12,752 nt of DNA from an uncultured Curtobacterium sp. (GCA_913774725.1 CAJYIG010000178.1:1-12752), one strand, 5' to 3'. Positions 1-7,393 are shown, counted from the stretch's first letter. Made by a program: numbers and translations. Notes: generated by a model not told the origin, from the sequence alone.

Positions 1-545
1 ACGACGTCGTCGTCGCGCGGGACGGCTCGATCTGGTTCACCGACCCGGCGTACGGCATCACGCAGCCACGCGAGGGACACCCGGGGGAGCGGGAGTACGG
101 CGACCACTGGGTGTTCCGGTGCGGCCCGGACGGTCGGGACCTCCGTCCCGTGGTGCTCGACGTCGAGGAGCCGAACGGTCTCGCCTTCTCGCCCGACGGA
201 CGGACGCTGTACGTGGCGAGCTCGTCGGCGCACGAACCGGTCGTCCGCGCGTACGACGTCGACGGGGCGCGGGTGAAGAACGGCCGCGTGTTCGTCCGGC
301 TCGACCAGGGCGAGGGCGTCCCGGACGGCATCCGCGTCGACGTCGACGGCAACCTGTGGTCCTCGACGCACCGGGGTGTGACGGTGTCCGCGCCCGACGG
401 CACCCGCATCGGCGACGTCCCCGTGCCGGAGGTCGTCTCGAACCTCTGCTTCGGCGGCGACGACGGCACGACCCTGTTCGTCACCGCGACGACCTCGCTG
501 TACCGCATCGCGACCACGACCCGGGACGCCGCTGCCGTATCCTGA
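1..545 (+). CDS. SMP-30/gluconolactonase/LRE-like family protein, 3' part
   Basis: The reading frame is already open at the left edge (first full codon at base 3) and stops with TGA at 543-545, so about 180 C-terminal residues are visible and the start lies outside the window. The visible part begins with DVVVARDGSIWFTDPAYGI, typical of SMP-30/gluconolactonase six-bladed beta-propellers. It continues with EPNGLAFSPDG and VPDGIRVDVDGNLW. In this family the Asn of the first and the first Asp of the second motif are metal ligands, and members hydrolyse sugar lactones or related esters. No C-terminal extension is seen. The substrate cannot be told from the sequence. The gene ends 7 bases before rlmC on the same strand, so cotranscription is possible, although a weak promoter hexamer sits over its stop codon. 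Family assignment is confident; a specific gluconolactonase function is inference. Confidence 0.88.
   Translation, partial: DVVVARDGSIWFTDPAYGITQPREGHPGEREYGDHWVFRCGPDGRDLRPVVLDVEEPNGLAFSPDGRTLYVASSSAHEPVVRAYDVDGARVKNGRVFVRLDQGEGVPDGIRVDVDGNLWSSTHRGVTVSAPDGTRIGDVPVPEVVSNLCFGGDDGTTLFVTATTSLYRIATTTRDAAAVS
538..543 (+). promoter_or_regulatory. possible -10 hexamer for rlmC
   Basis: TATCCT at 538-543 fits TANNNT and ends 9 bases before the rlmC ATG. There is no Shine-Dalgarno sequence between the upstream stop and this ATG. The hexamer lies inside the last codons of the upstream gene and no good -35 is seen, so this is weak. Confidence 0.3.
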
Positions 546-552
546 GCCGGCC

Positions 553-1704
553 ATGCAGTGCGACTACTTCGACCGGGGGGTGTGCCGGTCGTGCACGCTC
601 ATGGGTCAGCCCTACGGCGACCAGGTGCTCGACAAGGAGATCCGCACGCGCGAACTCCTGCACGACGCCGTCGAGGCAGCAGGGGGCCCGGACGCGGTCG
701 CGTGGTCGCCCGCGATCACCAGCCCGGAGTCCGGCTACCGGAACAAGGCGAAGATGGTGGTCGGCGGCACCGTGCAGCGCCCCACGGTGGGGATCCTCGA
801 CCACCGGCAGCGCGGTGTCGACCTGCGGCACTGTGGCATCTGCACGCCGGGCATCCAGCGGGCGCTCCCGGTCCTGGCGGACTTCATCGCCGACACCGGA
901 CTGATCCCGTACGACGTTGCGGCCCGACGGGGCGAGCTGAAGTTCGTGCTCGTGACCGAGTCCCCGGACGGCGAGCTCATGGTGCGCTTCGTGTTGCGCT
1001 CGGAGGGGCAACTGCCGCGCCTGCGCGAGCACCTCGACGACCTGCGACGGGTGCTGCCCGAGGCGGTCGTGGTCACCGCGAACCTGCTGCCGGAGCACAA
1101 GGCGGTGACGGAGGGCGAGCGCGAGGTCGTGCTGACCGAGCAGGAGACACTGCCGATGCGCTTCGACCGCGTCACGATGCACCTCCGGCCGCAGAGCTTC
1201 TTCCAGACGAACACGAGCGTCGCGAGCCAGCTGTACGACCAGGCCGCGGCGTGGATCGACGAGGTCGCACCGGCCTCGATGTGGGACCTGTACTGCGGGG
1301 TCGGCGGCTTCGCACTGCACGCCGCGCGTCCTGGTCGTGCCGTGACGGGGATCGAGACCAGTCGCGAGGCCATCCGGTCCGCGAAGCAGTCCGCGCGGGA
1401 GGCCGGGCTGACCGACCTCCGCTTCGCTGCCGACGACGCGACCGAGCACGCCTTCCGTGCGCGGCCCGACGCGCTGCCCGAGCTGGTCGTCGTGAACCCG
1501 CCGCGCCGGGGCATCGGTGACGCGCTCGCGACCTGGCTCGAGGAGTCCGACGTCGAGCACGTCGTCTACTCGAGCTGCAACCCGGTCACCCTCGCGAAGG
1601 ACCTCGCGCGCATGCCGTCGCTCCGCCTGCGGCGGGCGCGCGTCCTCGACATGTTCCCGCAGACCGGTCACCTGGAGGCCGTGACGCTGCTGTCCAGGTG
1701 CTGA
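553..1704 (+). CDS. rlmC: 23S rRNA (uracil-C5)-methyltransferase RlmC
   Basis: The 383-residue protein matches the RlmC/RumB branch of the TrmA-type RNA m5U methyltransferases (E. coli RlmC is about 375 residues). This branch uses S-adenosylmethionine to methylate 23S rRNA, U747 in E. coli. The N-terminus MQCDYFDRGVCRSC gives Cys3, Cys11 and Cys14; with Cys94 (RHCGIC) these match the four [4Fe-4S] cluster ligands. The SAM-binding motif DLYCGVGGFALHAA starts at residue 245, NPPRRG is at 315-320, the nucleophile is Cys342 in SSCNPVTLAKD, and the general base is Glu375 in GHLEAV. The ATG at 553 is secure because Cys3 must lie that close to the N-terminus. There is no visible ribosome binding site. 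Related enzymes in other bacteria can modify a second uridine, so the exact target is not proven. Confidence 0.95.
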   Translation: MQCDYFDRGVCRSCTLMGQPYGDQVLDKEIRTRELLHDAVEAAGGPDAVAWSPAITSPESGYRNKAKMVVGGTVQRPTVGILDHRQRGVDLRHCGICTPGIQRALPVLADFIADTGLIPYDVAARRGELKFVLVTESPDGELMVRFVLRSEGQLPRLREHLDDLRRVLPEAVVVTANLLPEHKAVTEGEREVVLTEQETLPMRFDRVTMHLRPQSFFQTNTSVASQLYDQAAAWIDEVAPASMWDLYCGVGGFALHAARPGRAVTGIETSREAIRSAKQSAREAGLTDLRFAADDATEHAFRARPDALPELVVVNPPRRGIGDALATWLEESDVEHVVYSSCNPVTLAKDLARMPSLRLRRARVLDMFPQTGHLEAVTLLSRC

Positions 1705-1728
1705 CCAGGACGTGACCAGGCGGCGGTC

Positions 1729-1762
1729 GGGAGGCTCGCGGCCAGGCCGCCACGGGCCTCCC
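1729..1762 (+). terminator. hairpin downstream of rlmC, candidate terminator
   Basis: A 7-bp GC-rich outer stem (1729-1735 with 1756-1762, GGGAGGC/GCCTCCC) encloses a 4-bp inner stem (1738-1741 with 1747-1750). It starts 25 bases after the rlmC stop. There is no T-run after it, as is usual in high-GC actinobacteria. Confidence 0.5.
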
Positions 1763-1772
1763 GGCCGCAGCA

Positions 1773-1808
1773 TTGCCAGGAAACTGCCAAGGTGACGTAC
1801 CCGGGTAC
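1773..1808. promoter_or_regulatory. direct repeats and palindrome upstream of rpf, possible regulator site
   Basis: TTGCCAGG (1773-1780) and CTGCCAAG (1784-1791) form an imperfect direct repeat with an 11-base period, the spacing often used by OmpR-type response regulators. A perfect 12-base palindrome, GTACCCGGGTAC, follows at 1797-1808. Both lie about 90-120 bases upstream of the predicted rpf promoter. No regulator can be named from this, and chance is possible. Confidence 0.3.
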
Positions 1809-1896
1809 AGGCCGATCTGCACGCCCATGGTGATCGGGGCACTCAGGAAAGCCGATGGGGGACATACCACTCACGGGTAGAACCCATTGTCTCGGT

Positions 1897-2740
<844 letters not shown>

Positions 2741-2756
2741 TCGACCTCCCGATCCG

Positions 2757-2794
2757 ACGAGACCCCCGTGGCACCCGTGCCACGGGGGTCTCGT
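2757..2794. terminator. strong bidirectional terminator between rpf and the first LCP gene
   Basis: A perfect 18-bp inverted repeat (2757-2774 with 2777-2794; core ACCCCCGTGGCAC/GTGCCACGGGGGT) has a 2-base nominal loop. It lies 16 bases after the rpf stop and 21 bases beyond the stop of the convergent LCP gene, so it can end both transcripts. Confidence 0.9.
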
Positions 2795-2815
2795 GTCTCG
2801 TCCGGCCGGGTACGT

Positions 2816-3913
2816 CTAGCGCGGTCGGTCGTCGAGCCAGTGCTGCAGGTCGTCGGACCGCAGTGCTGCGGAGATCGCCGAGCGGTCGTGCTCGGCGAGC
2901 CGGACGAAGGACTGCCCGTCCGGGGCGGTGCCGCCGCCCGCGGTCGGCATCGTGAACGTGACGAGGTCGTCCGGCCGGACCCCGCGCAGCGACCACCCGA
3001 GGCGGGCGATCGTCGCGGCGTCGAGGCCGGGGTCGACCGCGAGGTGCTCGCTGGTCGCGGCGACGAACTCCTGCAGTCGGCCCGGGTTCGTCAGGGTGCC
3101 CCGGGAGACGACCTGGTCGAACACCCCGCGCAGGAACGCCTGCTGGTTCCGCACCCGGGTGTGGTCGGCGTCGGCGAAGGCGTGCCGCTCCCGCACGAAC
3201 GCCAGGGCCTGCTCGCCGTCGAGCCGGTTCGCGCCGCGGACGAAGTGGTGTCCCCGCACGTCGAAGTCCTGCGGGGACTGCACCGTCACCCCGCCCAGCG
3301 CATCCGTCACGTCCTCGAACCCGGCGAGGTCGATCTCGGCGACGTGGTCGATCCGCACGTCGAGCAGCTGCTCCACCGTCTGCACCGTGAGGGGGACGCC
3401 GCCCCACGCGTACGCGGCGTTGACCTTCGCCTGGCCGTGGCCCGGGACGTCGACCCACGCGTCGCGCATGATCGACATGAGGTAGACGTGCCGGCGGTCG
3501 GCCGGGACGTGCGCGAGCATCAGCGTGTCGGACCGTCCGCCCGCGGTGTGGTCGCCGTCGGGGTCGAGGCCGGCGCGGGAGTCGGAGCCGATGAGCAGGA
3601 CGTTCTCGGCCGCGCCGGCCGGCGTCGGTCGGTCGCCCGCGGGGAACGGGTCCGCGATCGTCTCGGTGCGGGTGTCGAAGCTCCGGGCCAGGCTGCCCAC
3701 GAAGACCGCGGCGACGACCGCGAGCACCGTGGCGACACCGGCCAGGGCGCCGAGGGTCGAGAGCAGCGCGACGAGCACCGGGCGCTTCCGTCGTGCGGCA
3801 GCCCGGGTGCGCTTCGCCGCAGCTCGGGCTTCGACCGCTGCCGCTTCCGCCGCCGCTCGGGCTTCGACTGCTGCTGCTTCCGCCGCGGCTCGGGCGGCAC
3901 GACGCTCGGACAT
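2816..3913 (-). CDS. LytR-CpsA-Psr (LCP) family glycopolymer ligase, short form
   Basis: This 365-residue protein has one N-terminal membrane helix (about 45-73) after a 44-residue Ala/Arg/Glu-rich cytoplasmic segment, and an extracellular LCP domain (about 103-280). Family motifs visible are NVLLIGSDSR (104-113), RSDTLML (127-133), SIMRDAWV (147-154) and LDGEQALAFVRERH (231-244, with the paired Arg241/Arg243), then DHTRVRNQQ. LCP proteins transfer lipid-pyrophosphate-linked glycopolymers (teichoic acid, capsule, arabinogalactan, depending on species) to peptidoglycan. It lacks the LytR_C domain of the second LCP protein in this window. The start has a good site on the minus strand (AGGAG, complement of 3919-3923, 5 bases before ATG). 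It lies 68 bases downstream of marR on the same strand but seems to have its own promoter. The polymer it handles is unknown. Confidence 0.93.
   Translation of the reverse strand: MSERRAARAAAEAAAVEARAAAEAAAVEARAAAKRTRAAARRKRPVLVALLSTLGALAGVATVLAVVAAVFVGSLARSFDTRTETIADPFPAGDRPTPAGAAENVLLIGSDSRAGLDPDGDHTAGGRSDTLMLAHVPADRRHVYLMSIMRDAWVDVPGHGQAKVNAAYAWGGVPLTVQTVEQLLDVRIDHVAEIDLAGFEDVTDALGGVTVQSPQDFDVRGHHFVRGANRLDGEQALAFVRERHAFADADHTRVRNQQAFLRGVFDQVVSRGTLTNPGRLQEFVAATSEHLAVDPGLDAATIARLGWSLRGVRPDDLVTFTMPTAGGGTAPDGQSFVRLAEHDRSAISAALRSDDLQHWLDDRPR
3824..3889 (-). repeat. 33-bp tandem duplication encoding an 11-residue helix repeat
   Basis: Residues 9-19 and 20-30 of the LCP protein are identical (AAAEAAAVEAR), followed by a partial third unit (AAAKR). 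The DNA copies (3857-3889 and 3824-3856) differ mainly at third codon positions. The 11-residue period suggests a long amphipathic cytoplasmic helix before the membrane anchor. Confidence 0.85.
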
Positions 3914-3955
3914 CGGGACTCCTGCGGGTCAGGTCGGCCCTGCGCCGACCACGGG

Positions 3956-3985
3956 AGTCTACAGCATGTGGTATTTCAGTGTCAC
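3956..3985 (-). promoter_or_regulatory. predicted promoter of the first LCP gene
   Basis: On the minus strand GTGACA (complement of 3980-3985) and TAGACT (complement of 3956-3961) are 18 bases apart. The -35 overlaps the marR stop codon. Transcription would start near 3949, leaving a leader of about 35 bases that contains a 6-bp hairpin (GGTCGG/CCGACC) and the AGGAG site. Confidence 0.6.
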
Positions 3986-4380
3986 GACCTGTGGAGGACC
4001 GCGGCCAGGCGTCGGCGGAGCTCGACGTCCTCGGGTAGGACCTCCCGCTCGATGTGCTGCGCCGTTTCCCACGCCCGACGCCCCTCGTCGGTGACGGTCA
4101 CCACGCGGCGCCGACGGTCCTCCGGGTGCGACGTCCGCTCGACCAGGCCGTCCCGCTCGGCGCGCTCGAGCGTCCGCGACATCGTCTGCGGCTGGACGCG
4201 TGCGGTCCTGGCGAGGGTGTCGGCACCCGTCGGGCCGGTCCGCAGCAGGATGTCGATCGCGACGAGGGCCGCGTGCGTCAGTCCGACGGCCCGGAGTCGT
4301 TCGTCCCACTCGCGTTCGACGGCACGTGCGGCAGCGGAGAGCAGGCGTCCGAGGGGCCACTGCTCCGCGGGTTCGTGCAT
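3982..4380 (-). CDS. MarR family transcriptional regulator
   Basis: A 132-residue protein with a winged helix-turn-helix. The DNA-reading region is about 50-75 (GADTLARTARVQPQTMSRTLERAERDGL), followed by the wing HPEDRRRRVVTVTDEG (85-100), whose Asp88-Arg89 is the conserved MarR wing signature. Helices on both sides (10-30 and 103-130) would form the dimer interface. MarR proteins usually repress a divergent or adjacent export or detoxification gene and release DNA on binding small phenolic or other ligands. Here the divergent gene is an MMPL exporter 85 bases away, with a palindrome between them, so the exporter and marR itself are the likely targets. No Shine-Dalgarno sequence precedes the ATG; a -10 hexamer 6 bases upstream suggests a leaderless mRNA. 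The ligand is unknown. Confidence 0.93.
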   Translation of the reverse strand: MHEPAEQWPLGRLLSAAARAVEREWDERLRAVGLTHAALVAIDILLRTGPTGADTLARTARVQPQTMSRTLERAERDGLVERTSHPEDRRRRVVTVTDEGRRAWETAQHIEREVLPEDVELRRRLAAVLHRS

Positions 4381-4386
4381 GGTGGG

Positions 4387-4392
4387 AGTCTA
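4387..4392 (-). promoter_or_regulatory. -10 hexamer of marR (leaderless)
   Basis: TAGACT on the minus strand ends exactly 6 bases before the marR ATG, so the transcript would start at or next to the A of the start codon. No clear -35 is seen. The ten bases GTAGACTCCC are also found at the predicted promoter of the first LCP gene. Confidence 0.55.
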
Positions 4393-4426
4393 CGGGCGCG
4401 CCGTCGACGCGAGCTGCTCCCGAGCA

Positions 4427-4448
4427 GATAGTCAGCATGCTGACGATC
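4427..4448. promoter_or_regulatory. palindromic operator between marR and the MMPL exporter gene
   Basis: A perfect 14-base palindrome GTCAGCATGCTGAC (4431-4444) is extended on both sides by GAT/ATC (4427-4429 and 4446-4448) after one mismatched pair, giving a 22-base near-palindrome. It sits 4 bases upstream of the exporter's predicted -10, over its -35 position, and about 35 bases upstream of the marR -10. Position, size and symmetry fit a MarR dimer site. That MarR binds here is inference. Confidence 0.8.
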
Positions 4449-4452
4449 GGTG

Positions 4453-4458
4453 TACGCT
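4453..4458 (+). promoter_or_regulatory. -10 hexamer of the MMPL exporter gene (leaderless)
   Basis: TACGCT, preceded by TG (TGTACGCT, an extended -10 form), ends 7 bases before the GTG at 4466. The -35 position is occupied by the palindrome, so repressor binding would block polymerase. Confidence 0.5.
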
Positions 4459-4465
4459 CGCCGAC

Positions 4466-6631
4466 GTGCCCCGGTTCCTCCGCCTCGTCCTGCCCGCCCT
4501 CGTCATCCTCGTCTGGCTCGTCGTGGCCGGGATCGGCGGGCCCGTCTTCGGGAAGATCGCCGAGGTCGCCACGAACGACCAGACGTCCTTCCTGCCGGCA
4601 TCGGCTGACGCGACGCGGGTGCAGGAACGCGCCGCGGAGTTCCGACAGGCGTCCGGGGCGCCGGCGATCGTCGTGCTCGAGCGCGACGGTGGGCTGACGC
4701 GCGACGACCTCGCGGCGGCCGACCGGATCGCCGAGGACCTCGGTGCACGTGACGACGTCCAGGGCACGAGTCCGGTGATCCCGAGCGAGGACGGGGATGC
4801 GGCCGAGATCGTCGCGACGCTGACCGAGGGTGCGGACACCGGGGACGCGGTCACGGCGATCCGGACCACGGTGGCCGACGCGCTGCCCGACGGGGTGGAC
4901 GGGTACGTCACCGGCCCGGCGGGCTTCACGGCCGACCTGACCGAGGCCTTCGCGGGCATCGACGGCCTGCTGCTCGGGGTGGCGCTGGCCGCGGTGTTCG
5001 TCATCCTGGTCGTGGTCTACCGTTCGCCGCTGCTGCCGTTCCTGGTGCTCGGCACGGCGACCTTCGCCCTGTGCGCCTCGATCCTCGTCGTGTACGCGCT
5101 GGCGAAGGCCGGGGTGGTGACCGTCAACGGGCAGGTGCAGGGCATCCTGTCGATCCTGGTGATCGGGGCCGCGACCGACTACGCGCTCCTCTACACCGCG
5201 CGCTACCGCGAAGCGCTCCGAGTGCACCGCACCGGCTGGGAGGCCACGCGGGCTGCCCTCCGCGGGGCCTTCGAGCCGATCGTCGCCTCGGGTGGCACCG
5301 TCATCGTCGGTGTGCTCTGCCTGCTCCTGTCGGACCTGAACTCGAACAAGGCGCTCGGCCCGGTGGCGGCGATCGGGATCGCGTTCAGCCTGCTCGCCGC
5401 CCTCACCCTGCTCCCCGCCCTGCTGCTGGCGTTCCGACGGGCGGCGTTCTGGCCGCTGCGACCGGCGTTCGGCTCCGGTGGTGGCCCCACGACCGGTCCG
5501 GACGCGACCGTGCTGTGGGCGCGGGTCGGGCGTCTCGTCGCGCGACGGTCGCGGACGGTCTGGATCGTCTGCACGGTGGCGCTGCTGGCGATGGGCAGCG
5601 GACTGGTCGGGCTCCGGGCCGACGGCGTGCCGCAGAGCGACCTGGTGATCGGGGCGTCCCAGGCCCGGGACGGTCAGCGCGTCCTCGCCGACCACTTCCC
5701 CGGTGGATCCGGCAGCCCGGCGCAGATCATCGGAGCCGAGCGGGACCTGGACGCCCTCGTCGACGCGGTCCGATCGGTCCGCGGGGTCGACGGCGTGGTC
5801 GCGGCCTCGACCGGTTCACCGTCGGGCACGGTCTCCGTCGGCGGGGACACCGGCGCCGGGGACACCGTCGCGGGCGCCGGGGACACCGTCGCCGGGGACG
5901 CCACGGTCGCCGCGGCGCCGACGGTGTCGCACGGCGACGTCCTGCTCGAGGCGACCCTCGCCGACCCCGCAGACTCCGCCGCCGCCGAGCAGACGGTCCG
6001 CGACCTCCGCGTCGCCGTCGAGCGGGTCGACCCCGGCGCGGTCGTCGGTGGTGTCAGCGCCACCGCCGTCGACACGAACGACACCGGGATCCGGGACCGG
6101 TCGGTCATCATCCCCGTGGTGCTGGCCGTGATCCTGCTGATCCTCGTGCTGCTGCTCCGCAGCGTGGTGGCTCCGCTCGTGCTCATCGGCAGCGTCGTCG
6201 TGTCCTTCGCGGCCGCGCTCGGTGTCGGTGCACTGGTGTTCGACCACGTCCTCCGGTTCCCCGGGGCCGACCCGTCCGTGCCGCTGTACGCGTTCGTGTT
6301 CCTCGTGGCGCTCGGGGTGGACTACAACATCTTCCTCATGACCCGGGTGCGTGAGGAGTCGCTGCGGCACGGTCCGCGGGAGGGCGTGCTCCGCGGGCTC
6401 GCGGCCACCGGTGGCGTGATCACCTCGGCGGGCATCGTCCTGGCGGCGACCTTCGCGGCGCTCGGCGTCATCCCGATCCTGTTCCTGGCGCAGATCGCCT
6501 TCGTGGTGGCGTTCGGCGTGCTGCTCGACACGGTCGTGGTCCGGTCCCTGCTCGTCCCCGCGCTCGTGATCGACCTGGGACGGCGGGCGTGGTGGCCGTC
6601 GCGCCTCTCGCGCGCAGCCCGTCACATGTGA
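4466..6631 (+). CDS. MMPL family (RND superfamily) exporter
   Basis: The 721-residue membrane protein has the two-fold RND layout of actinobacterial MmpL-like exporters. TM1 (about 4-26) is followed by an extracellular domain, then TM2-TM6 (about 166-325). TM7 (about 362-382), a second extracellular domain and TM8-TM12 (about 547-710) follow. The proton-relay Asp-Tyr pairs are present in both halves: Asp238-Tyr239 in GAATDYALLYTARYRE and Asp619-Tyr620 in LGVDYNIFLMTRVREE. Such proteins use the proton gradient to export lipids, siderophores or toxic compounds. The GTG at 4466 is the first sensible start: the frame stays open far upstream, but that part is Arg-rich shadow sequence overlapping marR and the LCP gene. 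A divergent MarR gene and operator suggest ligand-induced export. The substrate is unknown. GntR follows 12 bases after the stop. Confidence 0.93.
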   Translation: MPRFLRLVLPALVILVWLVVAGIGGPVFGKIAEVATNDQTSFLPASADATRVQERAAEFRQASGAPAIVVLERDGGLTRDDLAAADRIAEDLGARDDVQGTSPVIPSEDGDAAEIVATLTEGADTGDAVTAIRTTVADALPDGVDGYVTGPAGFTADLTEAFAGIDGLLLGVALAAVFVILVVVYRSPLLPFLVLGTATFALCASILVVYALAKAGVVTVNGQVQGILSILVIGAATDYALLYTARYREALRVHRTGWEATRAALRGAFEPIVASGGTVIVGVLCLLLSDLNSNKALGPVAAIGIAFSLLAALTLLPALLLAFRRAAFWPLRPAFGSGGGPTTGPDATVLWARVGRLVARRSRTVWIVCTVALLAMGSGLVGLRADGVPQSDLVIGASQARDGQRVLADHFPGGSGSPAQIIGAERDLDALVDAVRSVRGVDGVVAASTGSPSGTVSVGGDTGAGDTVAGAGDTVAGDATVAAAPTVSHGDVLLEATLADPADSAAAEQTVRDLRVAVERVDPGAVVGGVSATAVDTNDTGIRDRSVIIPVVLAVILLILVLLLRSVVAPLVLIGSVVVSFAAALGVGALVFDHVLRFPGADPSVPLYAFVFLVALGVDYNIFLMTRVREESLRHGPREGVLRGLAATGGVITSAGIVLAATFAALGVIPILFLAQIAFVVAFGVLLDTVVVRSLLVPALVIDLGRRAWWPSRLSRAARHM
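5840..5912 (+). repeat. 21-bp repeats in the second extracellular loop of the MMPL protein
   Basis: A 20-base match, GGCGCCGGGGACACCGTCGC, occurs at 5852-5871 and again at 5873-5892 (period 21 bases, 7 residues), with degenerate copies on both sides. It encodes a Gly/Asp/Thr/Ala low-complexity stretch around residues 459-482 (GDTGAGDTVAGAGDTVAGDA). Confidence 0.85.
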
Positions 6632-6632
6632 C
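6621..6632. promoter_or_regulatory. 12-bp palindrome before gntR, possible autoregulatory operator
   Basis: GTCACATGTGAC is a perfect palindrome that covers the MMPL stop codon and ends 11 bases before the GntR ATG. It overlaps CACGCT (6632-6637), a poor -10-like hexamer that ends 6 bases before the ATG. GntR proteins often bind short palindromes in front of their own gene; binding here is inferred. Confidence 0.45.
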
Positions 6633-6643
6633 ACGCTGGTGGC

Positions 6644-7294
6644 ATGCCAGTCCCCTCCACGCAGCCGGCCGCCGAGCGCAAGCTCCTCCGCGACACCGTG
6701 CAGGACAAGATCCGCGACGCGGTCATGGACGGCACGCTCGAGCCCGGCGAACGGCTGAACGACGACGACCTCATCGCGTGGCTCGGCGTCTCCCGGACCC
6801 CGATCCGCGAGGCACTGGCGGAACTCGCCCGAGCCGGACTGATCGAGATGGCGCCGAACCGCTACACGCGCGTCGCCGCCCCGACCAAGGACGAACTGCT
6901 CGACGCGTACCGAACGCTCGGCGTCATCTACGGCGGGGTCGTCCGGCTGGCCGTCCCGCGGTTCTCGGACGCCGAGCGCGAGCGGGTCCTCGGGGTGCTC
7001 GACGACGTCCTGGCGCGTCTCGACGCCGATCAGCAGGCCGAGGTCGCACGCGAGGGCGCGGACATCTACTCGATGTGGGCCGACGCCTGCGGGAACGCCT
7101 CGCTCGCGCAGCTGTGCCGCTCGACCACCGACGGCCTCGCGTTCCGACTGCGGGTCCCGGAGCTCGCCGAGCTCGTCCCCACCGACGTGGTGCGGCCGGA
7201 GCTCGTGAAGCTCCGCGACGCGGTCGCCGCGGGCGAGCCCATCGCCGCCGAGCTCGCGATGGAGGCGATCCACCTCCTGCCGACGCGCGACTGA
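6644..7294 (+). CDS. GntR family regulator, FadR/FCD type
   Basis: A 216-residue protein. The N-terminal winged helix-turn-helix (about 12-78) carries the GntR signature GERLNDDDLIAWLGVSRTPIREALAELARAGLIE (VSRTPIREAL at 49-58 is the recognition helix). An all-helical C-terminal part (about 82-216) fits the FCD effector-binding domain. In the usual FCD pattern a His precedes the conserved Gly-Asn by eight residues and binds a metal; here that place is Tyr142 before Gly150-Asn151, so metal binding may be lost. FCD regulators respond to small acids or sugars. The gene follows the MMPL gene by 12 bases on the same strand. No good ribosome binding site is seen, only GGTGG too close to ATG 6644. 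The target is not evident beyond possible autoregulation. Confidence 0.9.
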   Translation: MPVPSTQPAAERKLLRDTVQDKIRDAVMDGTLEPGERLNDDDLIAWLGVSRTPIREALAELARAGLIEMAPNRYTRVAAPTKDELLDAYRTLGVIYGGVVRLAVPRFSDAERERVLGVLDDVLARLDADQQAEVAREGADIYSMWADACGNASLAQLCRSTTDGLAFRLRVPELAELVPTDVVRPELVKLRDAVAAGEPIAAELAMEAIHLLPTRD

Positions 7295-7323
7295 GCGGGT
7301 CCCCCGCGCCGGACGGGGCCCGC
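7295..7323 (+). terminator. hairpin directly after gntR, candidate terminator
   Basis: GCGGG (7295-7299) pairs with CCCGC (7319-7323), and CCCC (7301-7304) with GGGG (7315-7318), with one bulged T. The stem starts at the first base after the stop codon. There is no T-run. Confidence 0.45.
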
Positions 7324-7381
7324 ACGTACAGCGTCGACAGGAACCCCCAGGGATCTCCCTGTCCGATCCACGCTGTGCCGT

Positions 7382-7387
7382 TATGGT
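7382..7387 (+). promoter_or_regulatory. -10 hexamer of the second LCP gene (leaderless)
   Basis: TATGGT ends 6 bases before the GTG at 7394, so the mRNA would start at the start codon. TATGGTT and the following CCG are shared with the rpf promoter. The -35 position holds CTGTCC, a poor match. Confidence 0.6.
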
Positions 7388-7393
7388 TTCCGG

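Noticed and set aside
481..1842. Long minus-strand frame opposite rlmC
   Set aside because: Its sequence shows no family motif and mirrors the rlmC codons, while rlmC has all catalytic residues.
3914..3959. Sequestration of the first LCP gene's ribosome binding site by pairing GACTCC with GGAGTC
   Set aside because: The upstream arm overlaps the predicted -10 hexamer (3956-3961), so it would not be in the mRNA made from that promoter.
2768..4465. Very long open frame running from near 2768 into the MMPL gene
   Set aside because: The part before 4466 is Arg/Gly/Val-rich shadow sequence opposite the LCP and marR genes. The MMPL domain and first membrane helix begin at GTG 4466.
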